A stretch of DNA of 14,725 bases, taken from NCBI GenBank assembly GCA_964409635.1, contig CAYPEL010000062.1:1-14725 (forward strand), given 5' to 3'. Below the pieces are notes generated by a model. It was not told the DNA's origin, searched no databases, and saw nothing but the letters and a program-made list of their open reading frames with translations. This DNA is from CAYPEL01 sp964409635 (lineage in GTDB: Bacteria; Pseudomonadota; Gammaproteobacteria; DSM-19610). Shown here piece after piece: positions 6,767 through 13,894 of this stretch. A program made the translations under genes and the position numbers. The stretch's first letter is position 1, and each line of letters starts with the position of its first letter.

Positions 6767-7471
6767 CTAAAAAGGCCAATCAAACTCTTTCTCAACGGCA
6801 GAGGGCTGTTTTTTACCTTGTGGCGTGATTTTTACGCTGATCCGCCGCGGCTTGAATTCCTTTGGTAATCGTATTTCCCCCTGGAAATGTTGGAAATAGC
6901 GAAACTTGAATTTCAGGGGTTTATTTCCATTGTCAGCGAGTTTTTCGAACACCAGTATCGCTGTAAGCCCCTCATCCTCACCGATCACTTCCAGTCCAAC
7001 TATGCCCTGCGCAGACCGGCCACTGCGTTTTACCTGGGTCAAAGTGAGGTCAAATAGAAAAAGCCCATCCTGATCCCCGCTTTCTATATCAAGCCGCTGC
7101 ACCCTGAGCCCCGGCTTTACATCGCCTGGCGAAATGATACCCCGGTATAATTCGAGTTCCTTTCGAACATCAAGCAGTTCATCCTGTAACGCAACAACTT
7201 CATTACGCACGCCCAGATTAGCCTGCCGGTCAACCTGGCTCGAGCGTTCATGGATGGCTGACTTTTTAGCCAAAGAGCGCTTTTCTTCTTTCAGGCCAGA
7301 AAATTTACCTTGCAAGGTTTTATGCGCTTGCCGCAGATCCACCAGCTCCTGGGAGGCATTGCGCTTGCCATAGTCATACAGCCAGGTGCTATAACCGATC
7401 AATACCACCACTGGCAACAAGGCAAGCCAGCCATTGCGCCCAAATTGAAATAATTTATTTTGTGGAGACAC
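6767..7471 (-). CDS. Inner-membrane coiled-coil protein of unknown function (DUF6776-like)
   Basis: A 234-residue protein with a short N-terminus, one membrane segment at about 14-31, a charged coiled-coil stretch at roughly 36-112 (QELVDLRQAHKTLQGKF, VALQDELLDVRKELELYRG), and a C-terminal beta-rich domain (about 120-234) ending in FDWPF. The topology suggests a single-pass protein with most of its mass in the periplasm. I believe it belongs to the uncharacterised family found beside argC/erpA in Pseudomonas; the DUF number is from memory. The start is weakly supported: GTG at 7471 has no Shine-Dalgarno, but an in-frame stop 15 bases upstream leaves no alternative. It lies 41 bp downstream of argC on the same strand and is probably co-transcribed. 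No enzymatic motif is seen. Confidence 0.75.
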   Translation of the reverse strand: MSPQNKLFQFGRNGWLALLPVVVLIGYSTWLYDYGKRNASQELVDLRQAHKTLQGKFSGLKEEKRSLAKKSAIHERSSQVDRQANLGVRNEVVALQDELLDVRKELELYRGIISPGDVKPGLRVQRLDIESGDQDGLFLFDLTLTQVKRSGRSAQGIVGLEVIGEDEGLTAILVFEKLADNGNKPLKFKFRYFQHFQGEIRLPKEFKPRRISVKITPQGKKQPSAVEKEFDWPF

Positions 7472-7512
7472 GGGGTGTATTCTGTTTCATTAACTTAAAT
7501 TTAACAATGCGC

Positions 7513-8544
7513 TCAAGGCAACAGGGCAATCGCATCCAGCCCGGCCGTTTCCTGTCTAGCAAACATAATATTCATATTCTGTATCGCCTGACCGGCCGCA
7601 CCCTTTACTAGATTATCTATCACTGAAAGCACAACGATGATATCGCCATCTGCTGGACGGTGGACGGCAATCCGGCAATGATTCGCGCCTTTCACACTGC
7701 GGGTTTCAGGGTGAGATTGCGCCGGCAAGACATCAACAAAGGGCTCATCAACGTAGGCTGATTCAAACACTGACTGTAAATCCGTGCCGCTGTGGCTTGC
7801 CCGCGCGTACAAGGTCGCATGAATACCCCGGATCATCGGCGTCAGATGAGGCACAAAGGTTAGCCCGGGTAATTGCCCCGTGACGGCCGCTAGCCCCTGG
7901 CGGATTTCTGGCAGGTGGCGGTGACCCGGCACGGCGTAAGCCTTGAAGTTTTCACTCGCCTCACTGAATAACGCGCCTACGCTGGCCTTGCGCCCCGCCC
8001 CGCTGACACCGGATTTACAGTCAGCGATCAGGCTGCCCGCGTCAACTACGCCAGCACGCAGCAGAGGCAGAAAACCCAATTGCACCGCGGTAGGATAACA
8101 GCCGGGATTGGCTACCAGCCGCGCCTCTTTAATCGCGGCCCGATTAACTTCCGGCAGGCCATAGACCGCTTCGTCCAACAATTCAGGGCAGGCGTGTTCC
8201 AGGCCATACCAGGTTTGCCACAACTGCGCATCGCGCAATCGAAAATCCGCCGCCAGATCAATCAAGCGCACCCCGGCGTTGAGCAGCTGTTTGGCCATCG
8301 TCATCGCGATGCCGTTCGGCGTGGCAAAAAACACCAGGTCACACGCACCCAGACTCTCTGGATCCGGTTCTACAAACTGTAAATCCAGGTGCCCACGTAA
8401 ATTTGGAAATAGCTCAGATACCGGTTTACCGGCTTCTGAGCGCGAGGTAATGCACTGCACTTCGACATCCGGGTGGGCTGCCAGCAAGCGCAACAACTCC
8501 ACACCGGTATAACCCGTTCCGCCGACGACACCCACTTTGATCAT
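7513..8544 (-). CDS. argC: N-acetyl-gamma-glutamyl-phosphate reductase
   Basis: Third step of arginine biosynthesis: NADPH-dependent reduction of N-acetylglutamyl phosphate to the semialdehyde, in the cytoplasm. The 343-residue protein begins with the dinucleotide-binding loop GVVGGTGYTGVELLRLL (5-21). It carries the catalytic cysteine C149 in ANPGCYPTA, followed by the family motifs KSGVSGAGRK (177-186) and GHRHLPEI (207-214). Length is normal for the family. The ATG at 8544 has AAGGA six bases upstream. No ArgR-type box was recognised in the upstream gap. It heads a leftward unit with the coiled-coil membrane protein and is divergent from the thioredoxin/hemJ/yggX cluster. Confidence 0.96.
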   Translation of the reverse strand: MIKVGVVGGTGYTGVELLRLLAAHPDVEVQCITSRSEAGKPVSELFPNLRGHLDLQFVEPDPESLGACDLVFFATPNGIAMTMAKQLLNAGVRLIDLAADFRLRDAQLWQTWYGLEHACPELLDEAVYGLPEVNRAAIKEARLVANPGCYPTAVQLGFLPLLRAGVVDAGSLIADCKSGVSGAGRKASVGALFSEASENFKAYAVPGHRHLPEIRQGLAAVTGQLPGLTFVPHLTPMIRGIHATLYARASHSGTDLQSVFESAYVDEPFVDVLPAQSHPETRSVKGANHCRIAVHRPADGDIIVVLSVIDNLVKGAAGQAIQNMNIMFARQETAGLDAIALLP

Positions 8545-8599
8545 GCTATTTCCTTAACGCTTAGAACTGTGTAAGCATCCACCCAGAAAAAATGACTCC

Positions 8600-8677
8600 C
8601 GCCAAGACGCAAAGTTCGCGAGGTGATAAGTGCTTGTTACCGAAAGCATACTAAATATATTTCCTGGCGTCTTTGCG
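8600..8677. repeat. Imperfect inverted repeat between argC and the thioredoxin gene
   Basis: CGCCAAGACGCAAAG (8600-8614) and CCTGGCGTCTTTGCG (8663-8677) are inverted copies with 12 of 15 matching positions, around an AT-rich centre. The AAGACGC core recurs in the palindromic element before anmK (CAAAGACGC near 3691-3699). This gap (8545-8790) otherwise shows no gene and no strong promoter. Confidence 0.4.
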
Positions 8678-8790
8678 AGCGGCAATTGTTTAGACACGGA
8701 CAGCCGATAAATAACAGCGGCACAAGGGCATTAACCTATTCCCACCCCAGCTCAGTTGCATGCAAGGCGTGTAGTCACTAGGAGCCTGAG

Positions 8791-8874
8791 GTGAACCCCG
8801 CTGAACAAGAAACTAGCGAAAACCCCGGGAAGGCTACGGGTGATGCGAAAAACGCTACCGAAGCGAAACCATAA
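8791..8874 (+). CDS. Possible 27-residue leader ORF upstream of the thioredoxin gene
   Basis: A GTG-started ORF of 27 codons preceded by AGGAG (8780-8784) with ideal 6-nt spacing, ending TAA 17 nt before the thioredoxin ATG. The peptide is hydrophilic and low-complexity, rich in Ala, Glu, Lys, Asn and Pro (it starts MNPAEQETSENPGK and ends ATEAKP), with no membrane segment. The following gene has no Shine-Dalgarno of its own, so the ORF could act by translational coupling. I know no homologue, and chance occurrence remains possible. Confidence 0.35.
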   Translation: MNPAEQETSENPGKATGDAKNATEAKP

Positions 8875-8891
8875 CCGCTAGTATTTCTGCC

Positions 8892-9434
8892 ATGAATACC
8901 AAACCTATGCTGATTGGCCTGTTTGGACTGCTACTGGTTGGCGCACTCGCTTATGTCTGGTTAACACCAGCTGGCCTATCGCGCGCACCGGATATCGCGC
9001 TGCAAACACTGCAAGGTGAGTCTATCCAGCTTACCGGCCTGACGGGTAAACCTGTGCTGGTCACTTTCTGGGCAACTGACTGCCCGGCTTGTATTAAGGA
9101 AATGCCTCACTTGGTTGATCTGTACAAAGCGTTGTCCCCTGAAGGTCTGGAAATTATTGGCATTGCAGTTCCCCGGAATCGGCCAGATCACGTCATCGCC
9201 ATGGTCAAGACCAAGCAACTCCCCTACCGGATAGCCTTGGATATTGACGGCAAAGTCAGTCAGGCCTTCGGTAATGTGCGCCTCACACCCACTTCTTTTT
9301 TGATCGCACCCGATGGCCGCATCGTGCACCAGAAAACAGGTAAACTGGATATACAAAAAATACATAAGCTGATCGCATCCATGTTACCCGTGCAAACGGC
9401 CAAACTCGGTAATTTAAGCGATGCTCTGGATTAA
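8892..9434 (+). CDS. Membrane-anchored TlpA/ResA-like thioredoxin
   Basis: A 180-residue thiol-disulfide oxidoreductase facing the periplasm. An uncleaved-looking N-terminal membrane anchor (about 6-24) is followed by a thioredoxin fold with the redox-active C64-P-A-C67 in FWATDCPACIKEMP and the cis-proline loop LTPTSF (P133). This pattern is typical of TlpA/ResA proteins, which reduce disulfides in exported proteins, often cytochrome c maturation substrates. Its substrate cannot be told here; no ccm genes are present. The ATG at 8892 lacks a clear Shine-Dalgarno. It overlaps hemJ by 14 bp, so the two are translationally coupled. The coupling to HemJ hints at heme or redox biogenesis, but that is inference. 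Confidence 0.88.
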   Translation: MNTKPMLIGLFGLLLVGALAYVWLTPAGLSRAPDIALQTLQGESIQLTGLTGKPVLVTFWATDCPACIKEMPHLVDLYKALSPEGLEIIGIAVPRNRPDHVIAMVKTKQLPYRIALDIDGKVSQAFGNVRLTPTSFLIAPDGRIVHQKTGKLDIQKIHKLIASMLPVQTAKLGNLSDALD

Positions 9435-9837
9435 AGCATTGCACGTCATATTTATGGTGACCTGGTTTGCCGGACTGTTCTACCTGCCTCGCTTATTCGT
9501 GTATCACGCTGACTGTAACGACGAGCCTGGCCATCAGCGTTTCATCATTATGGAACGCAAACTATTTGCGATTATGACGGTTGGCGCCGTGCTCACGGCT
9601 ATTTTTGGCTTTGTATTGCTTTTCAAATGGCACTGGCCACTGACTGGGGGCTGGCTGCACGCCAAACTGGCCTTAGTCGCAGCACTGGTTGTCTACCACA
9701 TTTACTGCTGGAAACTGGTAACCTCCTTCAAACAAGGAAAAAATCGATATAGCGCTATATTTTTCCGCTGGTTTAATGAATTTCCAGCTATAATTCTGAT
9801 GCTGGTAGTGATACTTGCTGTGGTTAGACCTTTTTAA
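9421..9837 (+). CDS. hemJ: Protoporphyrinogen IX oxidase HemJ
   Basis: Integral membrane enzyme oxidising protoporphyrinogen IX to protoporphyrin IX in heme synthesis, in bacteria lacking HemG/HemY. The 138-residue length and about four helices (near 5-25, 48-68, 79-97 and 120-136) fit the family. Conserved features include H8 in KALHVIFMVTWFAGLFYLPRL, R24, and H80/K82 in GWLHAKLAL; an N-terminal His and a mid-protein Lys are reported as essential in HemJ. The ATG lies inside the end of the thioredoxin gene, with only a weak GGTAA upstream, pointing to translational coupling. A hemJ next to argC is also what I recall for Pseudomonas (PA0661/PA0662). Confidence 0.9.
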   Translation: MLWIKALHVIFMVTWFAGLFYLPRLFVYHADCNDEPGHQRFIIMERKLFAIMTVGAVLTAIFGFVLLFKWHWPLTGGWLHAKLALVAALVVYHIYCWKLVTSFKQGKNRYSAIFFRWFNEFPAIILMLVVILAVVRPF

Positions 9838-9859
9838 TACTTGATACAGGCTGTAGAAC

Positions 9860-10144
9860 ATGACTCGAATGGTTGAATGCATCGTGCTGAAACGTGAAGC
9901 TGAAGGATTGGAAACTCCACCACACCCTGGCGAGCTAGGCCAACGTATCTATGACACGGTATCCAAAGAAGGCTGGACACAATGGCTGGAACGCCTGACC
10001 ATGATCATTAATGAAAATGGCTTAAGCACCGCCGACCTGCAAAGCATCGAGCTGATCGAGAAACATATGCTGGGTTTTCTATTCAAGGAAGGTGAGCTGG
10101 GTCAAATGCCGGATGGGTTCAAACCACCTGGCGCGAAGAAATAA
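9860..10144 (+). CDS. yggX: YggX family Fe(II)-trafficking / oxidative damage protection protein
   Basis: A small cytoplasmic protein (94 residues; the family is about 90) linked to iron handling and protection of Fe-S enzymes. Signatures: the conserved Cys7 in VECIVLKREAEGLE, then PPHPGELGQRIYDTVSKEGWTQW (21-43), the TMIINE motif (47-52), and a C-terminal FLFKEG...GFKPP. Start ATG 9860 gives the family's usual MTRxVxC start. The ribosome-binding site is weak. It follows hemJ by 22 bp, so it is likely the third member of the thioredoxin-hemJ-yggX transcript; in E. coli yggX instead follows mutY. It is convergent with the ATP-grasp gene, and no terminator is evident in the 60-bp gap. Confidence 0.95.
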   Translation: MTRMVECIVLKREAEGLETPPHPGELGQRIYDTVSKEGWTQWLERLTMIINENGLSTADLQSIELIEKHMLGFLFKEGELGQMPDGFKPPGAKK

Positions 10145-10204
10145 GCCTATACATTGAATGAGGTTAATCTTTCCGGTTATGCTGCATAAAATAACATCCG
10201 ACTG

Positions 10205-11503
10205 TCATGAACGACCATCCACCATTCTGAATACAGGCGCAACAATAATATCCATTTGACTGTGCGCCTCTCTAAGTGCCGCTTCGACTAATCGCGGTGT
10301 AGGCGCGCGCGCAAAAATAAAGCCCAAGTAACTACCACCTTCCGGCAATGGCACTAATTCATAGCCTTCCCGCACGCTGATTAAGATTTCCTCTATGTAT
10401 TTTATTTTTTGCGCTGCCTGTATACCTTCAATGCGGCGTAAAATACCGGCACCGGGCATCGGTAACATCAATACACCCAGCGCATCATTTTGTTCGCCCA
10501 CATTGACCTGCTCATCCAGGGCTTTTTTAATCACCAGCGTTTCAAGATCATGCCCTGTTCCATAGGTCAGCAAGCGTGCGCACTCGCCACCAATGGTGCG
10601 CGAGGCAACTTCCATAATCCATAGTCCCGCCTTATTGATACGTAACTCGGCGTGTACAGGCCCTTCCACCAGACCATAGGCACGACAGGCATCCTGGACT
10701 GTCAACAGTGCTGCTTGCTGAATCTCAGCACTGTGACGGGATGGTGTTATATAGTAGGTCTCTTCAAAATACGGCCCCTGCATGGGATCCGGTTTATCAA
10801 ATATCGCCAATAACTCCAGATCTCCATTACGCAGCAAACCTTCAACCGCAATTTCTTCTCCCGGTATATATTGTTCTATCAATAGTTGATTTTTTTCATC
10901 GGCGGGTAATTGTTTTTCACCAGCAAGTATCTGCTTGATTCGCTTAATGGCATTCATACAACTAGCATCATCATCTGCGCGAATAACACCGCGGCTGGCT
11001 GAAAGGCTCACCGGCTTTATCACAACCGGATATTTTAAGTCCAACAGTTGCGGCTGCAAAGCAGTCTCAAGATTGATGACGCAGTATGCCGGCACTGCTA
11101 TACCCGCAGCATGCAAACAAGCCCGTGCTAGATCCTTACGTCGGGAAAACATAGCGGCATCAGGCGGGTTATGCGGAAGGTTTAATTGCTGTGCAACTCG
11201 GCTGGCTAATTCGACTGCGGAATCATCGGTTGCGATCACGCCTTGAAAGGGCTGCACTTGCGACGCAGCCAGTAATATTTTCAGGGCTGACGGATCATTA
11301 AGATCGACATGTAATCCGGAAGACACGGCGCTGACCAACGAGTGTTTTCCCGGTGAGGCCACCAGGCTATCGACGCGCAGGTTTTCAGCCGCCTTGAGAT
11401 AAGCGGCAATACGATAGCTATTCGAGGGCGCAACCAAAAGCACCCGCTTACGCGGGTGCTTTTGGTGCTTAGTGGAAATACTATTTCGGCGTTTCAGCCA
11501 CAA
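10205..11503 (-). CDS. ATP-grasp domain protein (putative carboxylate-amine ligase)
   Basis: A 432-residue ligase of unknown substrate. It has a pre-ATP-grasp Rossmann-like region (RVLLVAPSNSYRIAAYLKAA from 20), an ATP-grasp core with the nucleotide loop KPVSLSASRGV (163-173), EQYIPGEEIAVEG (210-222) and the metal-binding segment HAELR...EVASRTIGG (284-306), and a C-terminal domain (~343-420) as in L-amino-acid-ligase-like members. Such enzymes activate a carboxylate as acyl phosphate and join it to an amine or other nucleophile. The start is uncertain: TTG 11503 overlaps the end of the preceding Fe-S carrier gene by 10 bp (coupling), while GTG 11443 would drop the first 20 residues. A 15-bp perfect hairpin covers codons 13-24, including that GTG. 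Pairing with the Fe-S carrier gene suggests a shared role, unproven. Confidence 0.8.
   Translation of the reverse strand: MWLKRRNSISTKHQKHPRKRVLLVAPSNSYRIAAYLKAAENLRVDSLVASPGKHSLVSAVSSGLHVDLNDPSALKILLAASQVQPFQGVIATDDSAVELASRVAQQLNLPHNPPDAAMFSRRKDLARACLHAAGIAVPAYCVINLETALQPQLLDLKYPVVIKPVSLSASRGVIRADDDASCMNAIKRIKQILAGEKQLPADEKNQLLIEQYIPGEEIAVEGLLRNGDLELLAIFDKPDPMQGPYFEETYYITPSRHSAEIQQAALLTVQDACRAYGLVEGPVHAELRINKAGLWIMEVASRTIGGECARLLTYGTGHDLETLVIKKALDEQVNVGEQNDALGVLMLPMPGAGILRRIEGIQAAQKIKYIEEILISVREGYELVPLPEGGSYLGFIFARAPTPRLVEAALREAHSQMDIIVAPVFRMVDGRS
11433..11466. terminator. Perfect 15-bp hairpin over the ATP-grasp N-terminal codons
   Basis: ACCAAAAGCACCCGC (11433-11447) and GCGGGTGCTTTTGGT (11452-11466) are perfect inverted copies around a 4-nt loop. 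Read leftward it is AGCACCCGC-GTAA-GCGGGTGCT followed by TTTTGGTT, an intrinsic-terminator shape; because the arms contain the A/T run, it works similarly in both directions. It lies 28 bp past the stop of the Fe-S carrier gene and inside the ATP-grasp frame, so it could attenuate expression of the second gene. Confidence 0.6.
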
Positions 11504-11880
11504 CCTCCACCAGCCGATCCACAGGTGCCACAGGTTCCGGAACCACCGGTTGCCGCAAAGACATTGTTAAACACAAAGCTTGCACCACTTGAACGTTCAA
11601 CATAATCGATTTCCACACCGCGCAAGTAATTCAACGCCACCGCATCGACATATAAGTTAAAACCGTCCGCACTAAGCTCGCAATCATAGGGGGTTTTGCT
11701 ATCGGTAAAGGTCATACCGTAGGACATGCCGCCACAGCCACCACCCGACACAAAAACACGAATTGCATCCAGGTCTTCATCAATGTCATTGAATAGTTCG
11801 GCCATCTTCAGGTTAGCCGCCGGTGTTAAACGGATGTCTGATTCGCTCAATGACGGCGCGAATTCACTTGTCTGACTCAT
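11494..11880 (-). CDS. A-type iron-sulfur carrier-like protein with unusual Cys-rich tail
   Basis: A 128-residue member of the HesB/IscA/ErpA fold. The start is ATG 11880, preceded by AAGGAG with 6-nt spacing; the frame extends to a TTG at 11895 without support. C49 in VSGGGCGGMSYGMTF corresponds to the first ligand Cys of A-type carriers. The tail differs: instead of the canonical CxC (CGCG), it ends GGSGTCGTCGSAGGGCG, giving C117xxC120 and C127, plus an extra C67 in the middle. Cluster binding is therefore plausible with altered ligands. It is clearly distinct from the erpA product in this window. The stop overlaps the ATP-grasp start by 10 bp. A weak promoter (-10 TATAAC, minus strand, 11913-11918) may serve it. 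Exact role unknown. Confidence 0.85.
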   Translation of the reverse strand: MSQTSEFAPSLSESDIRLTPAANLKMAELFNDIDEDLDAIRVFVSGGGCGGMSYGMTFTDSKTPYDCELSADGFNLYVDAVALNYLRGVEIDYVERSSGASFVFNNVFAATGGSGTCGTCGSAGGGCG

Positions 11881-12007
11881 ACCTTTCTCCTTCAATTTTG
11901 CACGACAACTTCGTTATAGGTAGTTTATCACCCAATTCATGGATTTAACCAACGTATCGACAGGTAATCCCATAAAATACACGCTTTCTACCATTACTCT
12001 GAATAAG

Positions 12008-12032
12008 AATGATTTACATTTGATTTATCATT
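12008..12032. promoter_or_regulatory. AT-rich dyad overlapping the porin promoter (Fur-like, weak)
   Basis: AATGAT (12008-12013) and ATCATT (12027-12032) form an interrupted dyad around the -35, with an inner TGATTTATCA palindrome (12021-12030). It looks like the half-sites of a Fur box, but the best 19-bp alignment I can make to the GATAATGATAATCATTATC consensus scores only about 10 of 19. An AT-rich operator for another regulator is equally possible. Confidence 0.3.
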
Positions 12033-12041
12033 ACTTATAAT
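12013..12041 (+). promoter_or_regulatory. Porin promoter (sigma70)
   Basis: TTTACA (12013-12018), 17-bp spacer, perfect TATAAT (12036-12041). Start predicted near 12048, giving a ~40-nt leader. The porin ATG is preceded by TTAGGA (about 8 nt gap). Confidence 0.85.
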
Positions 12042-12088
12042 CCTGCCTGCTAATTATTCTAAACACCTTTAAAATTAGGACTAATAAT

Positions 12089-13273
12089 ATGAAAAATAGC
12101 AAGTTAACCGCATTATTCTTGCTCGCCAGCGGATTTCTGGCCAGCAGTGCCATAGCGGCAACCCCCCCCAGCCAGGAAGAAATGTGGGATATAATCCAAA
12201 AACAACAGCAGGAAATTGAGTCCCTGAAATCCGGCCAGCAGGCAACCGATGAAAAAGCTGAAGCAGCAATCGAAGTGGCGGAACAGCTCAGCGGCAGCGG
12301 TTCTGCCGCCTCAAGCTTAAGCAAAAACACCCAGATCGGTGGATATGGTGAGCTGCACTACAACAACCTCGACAGCAAGAAACAAATCGATTTCCATCGC
12401 TTTGTGCTGTTCTTCGGTCACCAGTTCACCGACAACTTGCGGTTTTTTTCAGAGCTTGAATTAGAGCACGCGCTAGCCGGTGAAGGTCAAGCAGGTGAAG
12501 TAGAACTGGAACAGGCTTATGTCGAGTATGACCTGAGCCAGAATCATCGTGTAAAAGGTGGTTTGTTTTTAATACCGGTAGGTATTATGAATGAAACACA
12601 CGAACCCCCTACTTTCTACGGCGTGGAACGCAACCCGGTTGAAAAAGATATCATTCCGACCACCTGGTGGGTAGGTGGCGCCGCACTGAATGGTGAACTG
12701 GCACCGGGCTGGGGCTACGACCTGGCGATACACGAAGGTCTGAATAATAGCAGTTACAATATCCGCCGAGGCCGCCAGAAAACCAGTAATGCCGATGCCA
12801 CTGATCTGGCTGCCACCGGCCGCATCAAGTGGACCGGTATGCCGGGAGTTGAACTCGCCGCAGCAATCCAGTATCAGGATAACATTACCCAGGGTGAAGA
12901 TAACGATGCCAGCGCCTGGTTGTATGAAGTACACGCTGATGTGGAACGCGGGCCATTTGGTTTGCGGGCGCTGTACGCCTTGTGGGACGTGGACGGTAGT
13001 GGTGCCTCAGCAGTTGGCCACGATGAGCAACAGGGCTTCTACATAGAACCTTCTTTCAAGGTTACACCGAAAATAGGCTTGTTTGCACGCTACAACCAGT
13101 GGGATAACCAGGCAGGCAACAGCACTAAATCCGAGCGTAAACAGTACGATTTTGGTGTTAACTTCTGGCCACACCCGGATGTTGTAGTGAAAGCCGATTG
13201 GCAACAACAGGACAATGAAGGCACTACCAAAAATGATAACGGCTTCAACCTCGGGGTCGGTTATCAGTTTTAA
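12089..13273 (+). CDS. Outer-membrane porin-like beta-barrel protein
   Basis: A 394-residue exported protein. It has a signal peptide with cleavage after AIA (about residue 23), a short coiled-coil stretch (29-65, EEMWDIIQKQQQEIESLKSG), a Ser/Gly/Ala linker, then a beta-barrel domain from about 82 (TQIGGYGELHYNNLD) to a C-terminal GVGYQF, whose terminal Phe is the BAM-recognised outer-membrane signature. The N-terminal coiled coil plus barrel resembles OprO/OprP-like and related porins, but I cannot assign a substrate. It has its own strong promoter and a strong terminator at its 3' end, so it is probably expressed far above the next two genes. Its neighbours, an FMN protein and a PepSY protein, suggest transport linked to extracytoplasmic redox, perhaps of a metal; that is inference. 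Confidence 0.85.
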   Translation: MKNSKLTALFLLASGFLASSAIAATPPSQEEMWDIIQKQQQEIESLKSGQQATDEKAEAAIEVAEQLSGSGSAASSLSKNTQIGGYGELHYNNLDSKKQIDFHRFVLFFGHQFTDNLRFFSELELEHALAGEGQAGEVELEQAYVEYDLSQNHRVKGGLFLIPVGIMNETHEPPTFYGVERNPVEKDIIPTTWWVGGAALNGELAPGWGYDLAIHEGLNNSSYNIRRGRQKTSNADATDLAATGRIKWTGMPGVELAAAIQYQDNITQGEDNDASAWLYEVHADVERGPFGLRALYALWDVDGSGASAVGHDEQQGFYIEPSFKVTPKIGLFARYNQWDNQAGNSTKSERKQYDFGVNFWPHPDVVVKADWQQQDNEGTTKNDNGFNLGVGYQF

Positions 13274-13306
13274 ACGGCTATCCGTAAAGTAAGATCAGGC
13301 ACAATA

Positions 13307-13332
13307 GGGGCGCGTATGCGCCCCGCTTTTTT
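13307..13332 (+). terminator. Rho-independent terminator after the porin gene
   Basis: GGGGCGC-GTAT-GCGCCCC followed by GCTTTTTT: 7-bp GC stem and a 6-T tail, 34 bp past the porin stop. The next gene starts only 25 bp later, so it depends on readthrough or on a promoter I do not see. Confidence 0.9.
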
Positions 13333-13357
13333 CTAACCAGCTGATAAAAATATATCT

Positions 13358-13894
13358 ATGCTTGTCCGTTTCTTATTGCTAGCCGTTATCCTGGCCTCAA
13401 ACACACCCAATGCTACGGCTCGTGGTGTCTACCAGAGCGCGGATGATTTTCTAAACGATACCTTTAATGGCAAGACGCCGGAAGCCGCCGTTGTATGGCT
13501 AACTGGCGCCAAAAAACAACGGACAAAAGATATTCTGGGACATACTTATCACAGCCTGCGCATCCGTTACTGGCAGCAAGGCAGTCGCAGCGCCTGGATA
13601 CTGGAAGAAATCGGCAAGGATCAGCCTATCACTGTCGGCCTGGTCATCAACGAGCAGCGCCTGGAGACTATCAAGGTGCTCACTTTCCGCGAAAGCCGCG
13701 GCTGGGAAATTCGCCATGCGTTTTTTACTGACCAGTTCACCGGGGCCGTCCTGAATGATAAATCCGTACTGAGTCGAAACATCGACGGTATATCCGGCGC
13801 CACGCTATCTGTACGCGCTATGAAAAAACTCGCTACACTGGCGCTTTATCTGGCTAGCACTATCAAAACTGGCGATGCCCAAACAACACCATAG
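13358..13894 (+). CDS. Periplasmic FMN-binding domain protein (covalent flavinylation motif)
   Basis: A 178-residue exported protein. The signal peptide covers about residues 1-22. The C-terminal half is an FMN_bind domain as in NqrC and RnfG, with the motif D143-G-I-S146-G-A-T149-L-S. In that family the Thr of SGAT receives FMN by a phosphoester bond made by the flavin transferase ApbE. The protein is therefore predicted to be a periplasmic one-flavin electron carrier. No apbE is in the window. The ATG lacks a clear Shine-Dalgarno (ATAAAAATATATCT before it). It overlaps the following PepSY gene by 20 bp, indicating coupled expression. Flavinylated FMN_bind proteins paired with PepSY-type membrane proteins are known from surveys of flavinylation systems; the electron acceptor here is unknown. 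Confidence 0.85.
   Translation: MLVRFLLLAVILASNTPNATARGVYQSADDFLNDTFNGKTPEAAVVWLTGAKKQRTKDILGHTYHSLRIRYWQQGSRSAWILEEIGKDQPITVGLVINEQRLETIKVLTFRESRGWEIRHAFFTDQFTGAVLNDKSVLSRNIDGISGATLSVRAMKKLATLALYLASTIKTGDAQTTP

Noticed and set aside
8545..8700. ArgR operator before argC
   Set aside because: I looked for TGAAT/ATTCA-type half-sites upstream of argC and found none in proper arrangement.
10145..10204. Bidirectional terminator between convergent yggX and the ATP-grasp gene
   Set aside because: No adequate hairpin or T-tract; termination there may be Rho-dependent.
11881..11895. TTG start five codons upstream for the A-type carrier
   Set aside because: This stretch contains the AAGGAG ribosome-binding site of the ATG at 11880.
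12031..12330. 99-codon minus-strand ORF over the porin promoter and 5' end
   Set aside because: It is antisense to a well-supported porin with promoter and RBS, and its sequence (Ser/Cys-rich, hydrophobic) is what the complement of the signal peptide and Gln/Glu-rich region gives.
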